Counted from the stretch's first letter, positions 46,831 to 58,176 are shown. The stretch: 64,000 nucleotides of DNA from Dysidea avara (GCF_963678975.1 NC_089281.1:7031277-7095276); one strand, 5' to 3'. Made by a program: numbers and translations. The notes: generated by a model not told the origin, from the sequence alone.

Positions 46831-48864
46831 TATAATCTCATTTCCTTCAAGATTAGTTGTTTAGGCCATCTTATGTCAGACACGGTTTTCCAAGTGGCCA
46901 ATGCTTGTGAAGTGACAAAGCCAGAAGCTTAAGACTATATGTGATCAATATTTGAACAGCTAGGATGCTCATATTGCTGTCTCCTGCTCATACAGGCTTT
47001 TTATTCTAGCCTCCCCGGACTGGAATCTATTGGTTTGCCTAAACTGAACTCTTTGCATGCTATAATTACTATTTTTGTATTGTAATTTAATACTGAGTGC
47101 CATGCAGGACTCCTGCCTGTACTGTCCACCCAGTGCATGGTACCCCTATATAGTCTAGACCCCTGTACTTATGTTGTAATTGTTTTAGCAAAATAAGACA
47201 TCTCTCTCTATAGATATGTACATGCTCTCATGAGTATCAATGGCATGCAACCTTTCTTGTCCAGGATGACTCATGTTGTGCCAAATAGCCAGCTATTAAT
47301 TATTTGAGAGATCTACTCAACTTAATGATTCACAGTGCTGTAGGCTAAATGACATCAAACTGTGGAGCAGAAGCCTTTCTCAAGAGACTACTGAACTTTG
47401 TTATAAGTACAGTTGATCATAATGGATCGATGATATAAATTTAACACTTATCAATTTAACTATTCTGCTCTGTGAATGCTATCCTACTAGGGACCTGTGA
47501 GAAGACTTAAGCCTGTAAATACAGGGAGACTATATATATATATATATATCAGAAAGAAACACAAACTACAGCTTTGCACAAAAACACATGCATGCAGTGA
47601 TCGTATCCACTCATTCCAACAAGTTCAATTATGCCAGGAGAACCCTTACCCCTAAAGTATTGAACCTACACCAAACTGTTTGAACAGATTGGACTTGTAG
47701 CTTGATGTGGTTATCCCACATCTTTTGGGAGCAATGCATGTTGTTCTGCAACATCTTGTTCTGTGCATGCATGCTGATATCTTGTTTAATGTAGAATATC
47801 ATATCTTTGTTGTAGGAGTAACATGATCACTGTATGTTGTGTAGAGTTACGATGGGGGTCTGTGTAGTGTGCTGTAGGTATATAGCTTGGTTTTCTAATT
47901 CTAAACTGGTTACATTCGGGCTTAACTTTTGTGGCTATATTAAGGAGGTCACCTTGTACATAAACAACAAATTTAGAGATGGCTGGTTTGGACAGGTGAC
48001 CTTATAACAGCAGGACAACAGTTCGTTACACATCTTTAAAGTAGTCATAAAGTTTCTTAGTCAGCAGCCACTCATCTGTGGTGTCCTTGTCTTCTAAGGC
48101 TTGTACTACAGCTAGCAATAAGTCTGGCATGCTATAAGTCATCCCACTGATAATGCTCTTGGATAGCTCATCCAACTCCTCAGTAGCTGATTTTCTCTAT
48201 CAAATTATTGTGCTTCTCTATGTCCTATAAGAAATGATACATGATGGCTAACTATTTCACTATGGGTCAATGAGAATTATGGATGCTTAATGTCTGTATA
48301 CAGATAGTTATCAAATTGAACTATTTGAATCCTGATCTCAAGCCTATTGTTCCAATTGTGTATATTAGTGTACACAAATCAGAATATATCATTTGTAAGG
48401 TCACTTTGCAACTGCGCTTGCCATCAGCATGATAAGCCACATCACTTATCTAAGGGTAGCTGCAAGGTTGTGATGTGAATACAATCCAGGAACAGCCATT
48501 ATATGAGCCATGGGTATTAACTGATAAAATACGGCATGCAAAGTATGACCATTTTATTACAATAACTGACTATTACATTAGAGTACGTGTCACAAGTTAA
48601 CCACAAAATATACAGACATACACATGGAAGACGATGCACCACCATGAATTACACCACAGTAGCAATTCACCTGATACTCTGACAACAGCCTACCATGCAG
48701 CTTCAATGGTCAGGGACTCCATATCATTAGATGAAGTGTAAGGTATACTTTCAGCACGTAGAGAGTCAAACACTTCAGTACTTTTACTAATTGTGTATGT
48801 TTTACTTAGTAATTGTATATGTGACCAAACGTAACTGTATACATATGCATGCTGTTTGTAATGT
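46831..48864. other. intergenic: end of unit 1 and 3' flank of T5
   Basis: 46870-47230 matches 56130-56520. (TA)n at 47531-47549. 47471-47528 repeats 37236-37305 and marks the start of unit 2. The rest is unassigned. Confidence 0.5.
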
Positions 48865-51051
48865 CTAATATATAGCAATCCTCTTATTACAGTACTCACT
48901 GATGTAGACCTTTCCATTAGAGGCAACTGCAATACTGTAAGGGTGATAAAACTGATTGTCACCAGTTCCCTTGGAGCCAAATGCATGGACATAGTTACAG
49001 TGTTTATCAAAGATCGATACTCGATGATTACCACATTCTGTCACAAGGATAAACCCATTAGGATCAACAGTAATAGATGATGGGAAGTCCAACTGACCCT
49101 TATCACTACCCTTGGTGCCAAACTTGTAGATGAAAGTACCATCAAGTTGAAATGACTGGATACAGTGACCACCGCTATCAGCCACTAGTAAAGTGTTGTC
49201 AGGAGTAACAGCAACATCCCATGGGAACTGGAACTGACCAGGTCCATTACCATATGACCCAAATGAGAAGCAGTAGGTACCATCTGTTTGATATACTGAA
49301 ATATGATGATTACCGCAGTCAGCAATGTACACCTTGTTGTGATGGACCGTAATGCCAACTGGACCATACTTTTTATCTTTACTCAATTCCTTACTTCCAA
49401 ACTGGAGAATATAGTAGCCATCAAGGTCAAATTTCTGCACCCTGTGGTTGTTACTATCTACCACATACAAAAAATTATCATTGTCAAATGATATTCCATG
49501 TGGTTCATCAAACATACCAGCAACATTACCGTGACCACCAAACTTCCTCACCAGTTTGTCTTGCTCATTGAATACATAAACACAGTGATAACCATAGTCA
49601 GATACTGCCCAGTGATGGTCACTGCTGAAAGCCACTCCTCTGGGTTTACCCATCTTACCATTATCATTGATGACTTTGTTGTACCTGCTCAATTTGGAGT
49701 AGTCTCTAGAGGCAATGAAGGAGAGGGGACTCCCCTTAATGTTCTGTCCTCCAATGGTCACTGTTAGTTCATGATGTCCTACTAGTTCAGTGTTGAAGGA
49801 TCCTGTGTACTTTCCATTATTGTTGTCCTTCACTGTCACTGATTGGATTTTACCCATCCCACTATCCAACTGTACCTTGACCACACTTCCTCCACTGGTG
49901 AGGGGAGTTCCCTTGACATCTTTTGTGGTGATAATAAACTCGACTGGTTTATTTTGAGCAACTATAGGAATATCAACTTCACACTGCAGAGAGAACTCTT
50001 TAGTATAAACATGACCAAATTGTGGAAATGGTTTTTGGGCACATGGTACAAAATAAGAACTGTCAATTTCTTTTGGAATCAAGCAAGTTTTACAGTAAAC
50101 ATCTTTTGCTTCACGGACACAATCTACTAACTGTTTTTCCCCTAACAACATCTCGTCATCACAGCTCTCCTCCACTTTACTAGCCAACTCATTCACACTC
50201 ATCACATGAGCCTGTACACTCAATACCTCTTCTAGTTGTGATGTCAGTAGCTTTACTTTCTCACTCACTTTATTGTGGAGCTCTTGTTTCAGTTGTTGAC
50301 GTTGCTGCTCTACCTTCTGTATCACATTGTCAAAGAATTTATCAATGTCTTTGTCAACAGTTTTATGTTGTTGTAACACTCTCTCCTTTGTGTCAGTGAT
50401 GTTGTCATGAGCCTGTGACAATTTTGTGATCATGTCATTCAATGGAGCAGTAATATTCTTCAGTTGTTCTTTGTGTTCAGCTGCTTTTTTCTTGACAGCA
50501 CCATGAGAGTGATTAACATGTTCATTCATGGTGCCATAGTGACACACTAACTTCTCACAAGTCTCACAGTAAAACTTCAGTTCGAGGTTATGATCTGGAC
50601 AATTGAGAAATTTCTTCTGAGGTTGCTCCTCTAGGTAGACAATGATATGTTGATGAGTGTGTTCGGTGCATTTGTGTTGGCGTTGGCACAACTGGCACAT
50701 GAACAATGAACAAGTAACACAAAATGAGGTAACTGGATCTTTTCTTACACAAACTTCACAGTTAACATTGTCTCGGTCTTGGTGCTTCTGGAAGAAGTCG
50801 TCAATTAGACGAGTGAGTGTAAAATTGATAGGGAAATCTTTCACTCCTCTGGCTGGGACATCTGCAATCTTTCTACATTCTGGACATGTGATCTTTTTAT
50901 CTTTCTCTAACTTGATAAGGCATTTTTGACAGTAAGAGTGATGACAAGGTAGAATTTTGGGACTTTTGTATAGTTCAAAGCAAATGGGACAAGTTGCATG
51001 ATTAGCAATTCTTTTCAGTTCTGTGGCAGTCATTCTGCATTTAGCAGGCAT
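48865..51051 (-). CDS. T5, TRIM-NHL E3-ubiquitin-ligase-like protein, intact
   Basis: A single-exon frame of 728 codons. It begins MPAKCRM; the second Met (residue 7) aligns with the starts of T2-T4 and may be the real start. RING 21-59 is C3HC4 complete; B-box 1 at about 98-135; B-box 2 at about 151-183, but here the zinc ligand equivalent to T4 C174 is Gly (LVCHYGTMNEH). Coiled coil about 184-318, filamin-type domain about 367-445, six NHL repeats about 462-728. The NHL region is nearly identical to T4 while the RING/B-box half is more diverged. It is the T4 paralogue in unit 2. Ubiquitin ligase activity and ligand binding are inferred from family. Confidence 0.95.
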   Translation of the reverse strand: MPAKCRMTATELKRIANHATCPICFELYKSPKILPCHHSYCQKCLIKLEKDKKITCPECRKIADVPARGVKDFPINFTLTRLIDDFFQKHQDRDNVNCEVCVRKDPVTSFCVTCSLFMCQLCQRQHKCTEHTHQHIIVYLEEQPQKKFLNCPDHNLELKFYCETCEKLVCHYGTMNEHVNHSHGAVKKKAAEHKEQLKNITAPLNDMITKLSQAHDNITDTKERVLQQHKTVDKDIDKFFDNVIQKVEQQRQQLKQELHNKVSEKVKLLTSQLEEVLSVQAHVMSVNELASKVEESCDDEMLLGEKQLVDCVREAKDVYCKTCLIPKEIDSSYFVPCAQKPFPQFGHVYTKEFSLQCEVDIPIVAQNKPVEFIITTKDVKGTPLTSGGSVVKVQLDSGMGKIQSVTVKDNNNGKYTGSFNTELVGHHELTVTIGGQNIKGSPLSFIASRDYSKLSRYNKVINDNGKMGKPRGVAFSSDHHWAVSDYGYHCVYVFNEQDKLVRKFGGHGNVAGMFDEPHGISFDNDNFLYVVDSNNHRVQKFDLDGYYILQFGSKELSKDKKYGPVGITVHHNKVYIADCGNHHISVYQTDGTYCFSFGSYGNGPGQFQFPWDVAVTPDNTLLVADSGGHCIQSFQLDGTFIYKFGTKGSDKGQLDFPSSITVDPNGFILVTECGNHRVSIFDKHCNYVHAFGSKGTGDNQFYHPYSIAVASNGKVYISEYCNKRIAIY

Positions 51052-51848
51052 TTTGTCAATCTGAAATTAATATACATTGTGTTATTTACAAAAAAAAGTG
51101 ATACTTATTATAAATCCTATATTTAGTCGTTATTGAAAGTACACTAAGAAATGAACTGAAATCTCCTGTGTGATTGTGCACTTGAAATGTTTACACATAG
51201 CCATGACTGAAGTAGGGATTAAATTTCAGCTATACAAACACAGGTGTAGATGACCTCCCTTGTTTCATTGCTTTATATTTCTATGATCCCTAACCAAGTG
51301 TAAAATTTCCACACACTTGTTTTTCTACTATATATTTTAGCTAATATTACTGGTAAACCAACCACATATCTACCATATCACAAAGGAAACAATGGCACTG
51401 ATCAGACATATGCAAAAATCATTTGAGTGACTGAATGCATTCCCCGACTATCAAAAACTGAAAGGTTATGTGGCCATTCCACATTGTTTTCAGCTACTGT
51501 GGATTTCACTTCTGTTAAAAAGTTCCATACCACACCATTAAACCATGATAACTAAAATACTGCATGTGACAATTTTATCTGACTTTTATATTAGGGTGAC
51601 TGCTGTATCACAGTATCTTGGCATTACTGTTTACAACAACTGTGTCTCAAGATTAAGCTATATACATCCAACAAGATAAACTGCTAAAGGATGAGGTCAT
51701 GATGTCCATCTTTTCATAGTAGAACAACTTATTGTTATAAAAGAAGCTATCTATAAAGTTCTCTTTCATACAAGCGTAAGCACTTCAAATGATTTCGAGG
51801 AATCTATTTTATACAAGTATAAGGAATTTTAAGTTCGATTAGGGATGT
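51052..51848. other. 5' flank of T5
   Basis: 51215-51300 contains CAGGTGTAGATGACCTCCCT, shared with 51955-51975 and 54300-54330. A degenerate CTCTATTAGAG-type motif is at 51598-51619. No gene. Confidence 0.45.
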
Positions 51849-51985
51849 GGGAAACAAGGGAGGTCACCTGCACCTGCAGATATACTAGTGGACATTTAAT
51901 CCGCCTATACCCATGAATGAATTAGGGATTAGCTAGTACCAGTATATCTGCTGGTGTAGGCGACCTCCCTTGTTTCCCTACTTTT
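51849..51985. mobile_element. hairpin repeat flanking R2 copy 3
   Basis: AAACAAGGGAGGTCACCTGC and CAGATATACTAG on the left are inverted on the right (CTAGTACCAGTATATCTG, GGCGACCTCCCTTGTTT). A similar arrangement precedes R2 copy 4 (about 54185-54335). Confidence 0.65.
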
Positions 51986-52640
51986 TTCTATGATCCCTAA
52001 TCAAAGTTTTTCCTTATACTTGTTTGTTTACTTTATTGTAACATTGCAAACCCATGCACACTGCATCAAAAGAAAGAATGGTGCCAGAGTTGATTATTCA
52101 CCTGAACATGCATCCCAACTATCAATTACTGACTTGAAAGTAGGAGAAGCATCTCTGCAATCAATCCAGTCACCACAAAAAATACAGACAATTCCTGTTT
52201 ACAAACATAGAGAAGCCATCGCACTACTGCAAATCGTGACACCTTGAGGAATGGGCTGTCAGCAAAAAAGAAATGGCAGGACAAAGGTAAGCCCATGATA
52301 CATGCATTGTATGTACTGCAGTATACCAAAAGGCACATGTCAAGCTGAAATGATGTCAAACAGTGAAAAAATCAAGCCCATAGCCTTAGCTGTCTAATTA
52401 TGATCGAGTTACGCTTGTCTGAAGGCTATTAGTTAGTCAGTCAGCAGAAAATTTCATTGAATAAAAAATTAAAATTCCGTAGCAACCTATTTGAAGCATT
52501 TTTGGCCATTCTGGAGACACTTTAGGGCTTGATTCTACCTAACCAATACTCATCCAAGAAGATGATTTCTGATATTTTTTTTGTGAAAAAGTGCTAACCT
52601 CCGTGATCCCTAATATACAGTACTACTGTATATTGTATGA
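51986..52640 (+). repeat. R2 dispersed repeat, copy 3
   Basis: Matches 241-880: AAACCCATGCACACTGCATC, CATCTCTGCAATCAATCCAG, TATACCAAAAGGCACATGTC, and a distal AATATACAGTACTACTGTA. The open frame is broken. Confidence 0.6.
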
Positions 52641-53310
52641 TGATATAAGACTCTGTAGGGACATATGTGCCAATGTGAAAATTTAATGTCATAGTATGTG
52701 GTTTCCTTGCATGCACAATGACAACATTTGGAGATGCAGAACAGAAGCACAAAAGTACATATGCCTCATAAGAATTTTCTTACTCTAATAAAACAAACAG
52801 GACAAACACACAGACAAACACACTTTTTTGATCAGACATATCTGTCCTATCATTGTACTATATGCCTTTCTAAGGCTTCCTATACAATAGATGAAGTTTT
52901 GAAAAGGCATGTATTTAAGGTATGATAATAAACTATACGCCTTAAACTGCAAACCATTACACATAATGCAGACACTCTAACCATCCATTAAATGGTGTGT
53001 CCTGTGGTTTGCAATGGAATGCAGTCTTCTCTATGTTGAGACCCACTGCTGCACTGCATGCAGAACACATAATAAAAATCAGCAGTAGCCAAACAATGAG
53101 TGCTTTACTTTGTGCACAATCATGCCAATACATACAAAGACTGGAAGTAATTATATCCAACACTACAGGGCTGTGACTAATTGATTACTGCTGAGAGTGA
53201 TTAATAATCAGGCTATGAATGCAACAACTAATTATTGGTTGGATCACATGACCACAAAATTATTTACAGCTTTGATCATAAAGGGTGTGTTAAAGTGCAT
53301 GCATGAGGAG
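52641..53310. other. intergenic; duplicated at both ends
   Basis: 52948-52985 and 53222-53310 match unit 1 on either side of the NUMT (41610-41650, 43740-43835). The 53000-53160 stretch between has no counterpart there. Confidence 0.55.
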
Positions 53311-53612
53311 TAGAGGTGTAGCAACAAAACTTAAAGTGAGGGGCTAAACAGGGTAGTGACTGGTTGATACAATTTGTACAATCAAGCAGGCTGGTCTGGG
53401 GAATGCCACCACAGGGACACTTTTGAAAAATATGCCTTTTGAGATAGAATTTTGTAACACTTTGGGCTAGATTTTGCTTTATTTCTGCTCTATTGATGTA
53501 TTTGACTGTTCTATTAGAGTATCTAACTGCTCTATTAGAGTAGGGGCTAAGCCCCCTCTAAAATAGACTGGGGACTCTATCCTGTGTAGCCCCTCCTGTT
53601 TCTATACCTATG
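53311..53612. mobile_element. hAT-like MITE, 8 bp target duplication ATGAGGAG
   Basis: ATGAGGAG at 53303-53310 and 53613-53620. Ends TAGAGGTGTAGCAACA and the complement of CATAGGTATAGAAACA. Unit 1 retains the uninterrupted site near 43812-43830. A motif doublet lies at 53504-53542. Confidence 0.85.
53504..53542. repeat. CTCTATTAGAG motif doublet
   Basis: GACTGTTCTATTAGAGTATC followed by TAACTGCTCTATTAGAGTA, a 21-base period. Confidence 0.8.
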
Positions 53613-53620
53613 ATGAGGAG

Positions 53621-54184
53621 GCTGTTTATTGTTAGAAATTACATATTACAATTTGCAAAGCCACTTTTAAAACTTGCTTTTATGTCAAACAACATGCATG
53701 ATGAAACATTATTAATATACAAGTTACCAGATCAATGCACTTGCAAAAATAAGCTGCTGTTTGTCCAGCTGTAGTTTAACAGGAATGCCATTATAAAGGT
53801 ATCCTTGTTCTAGCACTTGGTATAACTGTAGTGGTTGGTGAGATTAAATGGAATGCAGACAGATTATTGGATAGACGGTTTTCCAGCTTTTATGATATAT
53901 GTGACCCTCCATAGGTTATGATATGAGGTAGTAGAATAATTGGAGACAACCTTGATAACATAAATGCTGAGAATAACTTCCAACATCAATCTAGCAGCCA
54001 GAGATCTTGTTATTATTTTATGGTGATATAAAAACATGTTGGTAGTTGAGGACATGAGGACTAATATACTAAAAACCATGAATGAATCTTTTAAAAATTC
54101 GAATGCTCATTGTATTCTACTAGCTAATGCTATGATAAGGAAAATATATTTGAGTAGGGATCATAGAAATAAAATGCAAAGAAA
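53621..54184. other. duplicated non-coding sequence
   Basis: 53710-53825 matches 44395-44500. No gene in the remainder. Confidence 0.45.
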
Positions 54185-54929
54185 CAAGTTAAGGAGGCCA
54201 TCTATGCCTGCTATATTAGTGGACATTTAATTCCTACTTCAGTTCAGAAATAGAGCCATGACTAAAGTAGGGATTAAATATCCACTAGTAGAGTATATAG
54301 CTGCAGGTGTAGATGACCTCCCTTGTTCCCTTACAATTTTTATGGGTCCTTTTTCCTTATACTTGTTAGTTTACTTTTTTGCAACGATCACTGGTGAACC
54401 ATGCATACTGTATCAAAGGAAAGAATGGTGCTGGTCAGACTTAACGTATGCCCCAATTATTAATTACTGGAAAGCATTGTAGCCGTTTCGCTTTCAACAT
54501 TTCCAGTTTTTCTCCACCCGTTATACAGCATGAACAGTGTAAGAAGCGCCTCTGCAATCAACCCATATGGAAATTTTTGTGATTAAACATGTGTCCTGAC
54601 TATGAAAGAAAATAGTTATTCCACTTCATTTTCTACCCATTACAGTGTTACAAAGAACAGTATGAGAAAAGCCTCTGCAATCAATGGAAATTACAGACAA
54701 TTCTTAGAAATAGGACACAAAGGAGGACAAAACTGAGTAATTCCATGATGCATGCACTGTAGCTGCTGCGGTTTGCAAAAAAGGCATGTCTCGGCAGAAG
54801 TGGCGATGTCGAACAGTGAAGAAATCAAGTCTATAGCATTATTTAATCATAGTAAAGTTATACTTAGCTGAATTCATGCATCAGTTAGTCAGTTGGTAAA
54901 AATTCAGTTAAATAGAAAATTTATTTTAA
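54185..54929 (+). repeat. R2 dispersed repeat, copy 4, with preceding hairpin
   Basis: Hairpin 54185-54335 (TTAGTGGACATTTAAT, CAGGTGTAGATGACCTCCCT) followed by R2-like 54385-54929. The distal R2 end (GTGAGGCTGTTTTTTGGGTG) is displaced to 55368-55445 by the inserted segment at about 54960-55360. Confidence 0.55.
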
Positions 54930-54959
54930 AAACTTTTTGGAAGGGTTTGGGGGTCACTC

Positions 54960-55239
54960 TGAAGGCATTGTTGGGCTTGGCTATGCTGAAGGACAGCTTT
55001 TGCATATTGCAAGGACAGCTTTGCTAACCTGTCATCTCTCCTCCACCAAAAACTTTCTCTGTTCATCTGCCACTTCTTGGTGGAATTCTCTCACTGATGC
55101 CACACGTGTTACTTGTCATTATGATGAATATATATCCTCTTCTGTTAAGGGACTTTTACTTAAATAAGTATAGCTATTATTGTATATAGCTATGTGTAAC
55201 ATGGTTGTCTAGTGGTTGTGTTTTGTACTGTGTTTATTG

Positions 55240-55306
<67 letters not shown>

Positions 55307-55360
55307 AAGAATGGCTTTTGCCGATTACTGTGGATTAAACAAAAATCAATCAATCAAAAT
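54960..55360 (+). mobile_element. LINE-like 3' fragment inserted in R2 copy 4
   Basis: Frame 54937-55167 contains NFLCSSATSWWNSLTDATRV, similar to LINE C-termini. It is followed by a TG microsatellite and a tail with AATCAATCAATCAAAATCAA. Confidence 0.5.
55239..55306. repeat. (TG)n microsatellite
   Basis: About 34 TG units with one TA interruption near 55278. Confidence 0.95.
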
Positions 55361-55445
55361 CAAGGAAAAGGTGAGGCTGTTTTTTGGGTGATATTAAAGG
55401 GCAAAAAACTGAAACTTCCATGATCCTTACCATACGGTATGATGA

Positions 55446-55859
55446 CATATAACAGGTTTGGATGTACATGCACCTGGAAGCGGTGACACGGTCCTCAGGC
55501 AGAAGTGCTTATTGTTACTACATGCTGCTGTCTTTAATGTGACTATTTCAAAAACACACAATTCGCTGACACAAACAACAAGTTAATATGACTAACCTCG
55601 TGACTAACCATATTTAGTTTTGGTTTTAGTATAAACACCCAAATATAAAAGAAAAAAATTCCCCACCCAGACACCAAAGAATTTCCCCAAACCAGCAACC
55701 AAGTGGTCTGCATGGTCGGACACAAAATCATGCAAGCAGACTCAGCACTGATTTAAGTTACTCGAGTTACCTAAAATATTAACATGTATAGCTAGCAGTA
55801 GACCGCTACTAATATCGTATATGCATGAAAGGGCAGCCGAGCGAAACTGAGTACCGCGG
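55446..55859. other. intergenic, nothing recognised
   Basis: No supported feature. Confidence 0.35.
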
Positions 55860-56540
55860 CAAATCAAGGATGAATGCAACGAAGCACAGGCCGTCTTGCC
55901 CCACCCCTCGTTTTTGCGAATATTATGTGTCGTGCATGCCAACACATGCACACTAACACATCAAACACATACTAAAAATTACCTAGTCACAAACCAGGGC
56001 AAAAACAATCAGTAGATCCAAATCTTGAGAAGCGGTGTCAGCTAATTAATGAATTACCCTTGACTATTTACAGAATTATAAATACACATAGAATTTACCA
56101 TGCACGGGTCTAGTCACATGCAGCCTTAGTGTATACAAGGCCACTTTTTGTCAGAAACAATTGCTCAAGTGGCTACTACTTGTGAAGTGCCAAAGAAAAC
56201 TGTAAGATCCTTGTTTGAGCAGGTAGCTCGCATTGCTGTCACGTGTCCTGTTCTTACAGAATTTTAAATTCTAGAGCCTCCCCGGACTGGGATCGTTTAG
56301 ATCACCTTAGGTAAACTTTAAAAATTACATATGTATATATATATTTTTTATTTGGTGTGTTGTAATTTAATTTTAGTTAATGTAAGTCTTGCCAGTGCTC
56401 CTGCGGTCAGGTACTGATCCATCAGCACATGGTACCCTGGCCTGTGTCTAGGCCCCTGTATGCTTGTACTGTATATTTTGTCTTAATCATTAAGACGTTT
56501 ATTCTCTGTACTCAAAGTTTTAACTAATAATGATACCAAG
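55860..56540. repeat. unit-2 block matching 45790-46070 and 46870-47230
   Basis: The two unit-1 blocks are adjacent here because the LINE at 46345-46830 is absent. A 43-codon plus-strand frame at about 56140-56270 (GHFLSETIAQVATTCEVPKK ...) is partly kept at 46864-46930; no family recognised. Confidence 0.65.
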
Positions 56541-57808
56541 TGACCTTGTAATTGTACCTATATGAGATTAAAATGTTAGCACTGACACATGGCCTTATGA
56601 TCTTTATTATCATGATGCCGGGGTTTGCAGACAAGACAACCATTGATTTTTCCTTCTCACAAAATCCACAATGGCATGACAGTGAGCCATATAGAACTTG
56701 ATTTGCAGGCCTAATGTTTTAATGTCATGGACGATAATTGGCAAATGTCGTTCTTCCCTATACCAGAGCACACACATACAGTACAACAATAAGTGAAAAT
56801 ATCAGTATAAACTGGACAAACATGCTACACGTAGCTATAATGCAAAATGCATTGTTATAGTACAATAGATTGTTTATAGCTAAGATACAACTTCATTATA
56901 GTTGGCAATTCTAGACCTGAGGGGAACAGCATGACTATTGTTGTATGGCTGTAATATAAAGTAGAATTTCAGGGGGGCTGGGGGCAGAAGCTGCAGGGTT
57001 TTTCAATTTGAAGGCTTGAAAACAGTCTAAAATTTCAACAATGCCAATCTATACTGCAACTTTTCCCCAAAACTTATTTTTCAGCAGGGGGCATGGCCCC
57101 CTGCCCCCCCTTAGAATCACTTATGGTTATAAGTAACAGGTGTAGCGGTAAGAGAATCCCATGCACCAAGAAGTAGCAAATGATCTGAATAACTTTCTGG
57201 TGGAAGAGAGATGACAAGTTTGCAGGATAGCAAAGCTGGCCTTACAGCATGTGTGATAACTATGTTATGGATTGAACTAAGCATGGTACTGCATATTGTT
57301 AAAGCAGCAAAACTATATATGACGAATCACTGCACAAGTAAAATTTGATCTGACACAGGTAACCACTTAAATTGTTGACTATGCACCAAAGCTTCCTTAA
57401 ACTTCAAGGGCAGCTCCAGGAATTTTGGAGACAGGTTTCCAAATTTTCTGTTAAATGCACACTTAAATCTGGGGGGGTCTGGCAGTTGGGAAAATTTTGC
57501 AATCTGGCAAGTGGCCGGTAACAATTTCACCAAAGAAATCTTTAAAGCTGACAGTTTGAATACATGTTAGGAATTGGTAGATATAGTTAGGCTTAATATT
57601 GCTTCTACTAACATAGTATCAGGAGCAAGCTAAAGAGTTGAGAGGTGAAGCTATATGAAGTTAGCTACAACAGACATGGATGCTATTCAGGGGCATGCCT
57701 CCAAGAAATAATCATATTTTAAATACTCTGACTCTCTGAGGTATGATTTTATACTATTTTTTACTGCATTTGTAGCTATACAGTTAACTTCTGAAAAATA
57801 CAAAATGT

Positions 57809-57847
57809 GACTGCTCTATTAGGGTAGTTGACTGCTCTATTAGGGTA
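57809..57847. repeat. CTCTATTAGGG motif doublet (variant)
   Basis: GACTGCTCTATTAGGGTA, three bases, GACTGCTCTATTAGGGTA. Both copies carry the same G change, so the doublet was copied as a unit or converted. Confidence 0.8.
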
Positions 57848-58129
57848 TTTCAACTCTGAACTTGATACATCTGCAAATCGCTGCAAAATTAATTGCTTGG
57901 ATATACTTGACTAGTTTCTGGAAACCTCAGAAATCCCCTGGATCCTCCAGATTTTTGGTGACTGGTTTCTGATCAGGAGCATATAGCTAGGCTTTTGGTG
58001 AAGTGAAGACTAAAAAAGGTAACCGCCTGCTGAGAATAACTGCCCTCCACTAACTATATAATATCACTGACAAAGTACATAAAATCCTTATAGCTACATA
58101 GCTTGCTACACTGCTTCTCTGAATACTAT

Positions 58130-58176
58130 GACTGCTTTATTAGAGTGATTGATTGCTCTATTAGAGTATCTTGATC
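58130..58176. repeat. CTCTATTAGAG motif doublet
   Basis: GACTGCTTTATTAGAGTG, three bases, GATTGCTCTATTAGAGTA followed by TCTTGATC. The flanking DNA resembles the 57809 doublet (AACTTCT/CTGAACTT, CTGCAAATC). Confidence 0.8.

Larger units (their letters stand above)
37236..47460. repeat. tandem segmental duplication, unit 1 (contains T4)
   Basis: Collinear anchors with unit 2: 37236-37305/47471-47528 (ACTAGGGACCTGTGAGAA), T4/T5, 41610-41650/52948-52985 (ATAATGCAGACACT), 43740-43835/53222-53310 (TTGGTTGGATCACATGAC), 44395-44500/53710-53825 (GTTACCAGATCAATGCACTT), 45790-46070/55860-56100 and 46870-47230/56130-56520. The offset is about 9.5-10.2 kb. Gaps are unit-specific insertions. Confidence 0.8.
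47461..57000. repeat. tandem segmental duplication, unit 2 (contains T5)
   Basis: Collinear with unit 1 (anchors given there). It lacks the NUMT and the hairpin at 43339-43667, and carries its own hAT-like insert at 53311-53612 and two R2 copies. The right limit is approximate; the last match I can see is near 56520. Confidence 0.72.

Noticed and set aside
49498..49767. Plus-strand open frames lying inside T4 and T5 (also 39467-39652, 40860-41117, 50657-50929)
   Set aside because: They are antisense shadows of conserved TRIM-NHL coding sequence; their residues change as expected from codons on the minus strand.
55205..55423. Open frame of repeating Val-Cys
   Set aside because: It is only the translation of the TG microsatellite.
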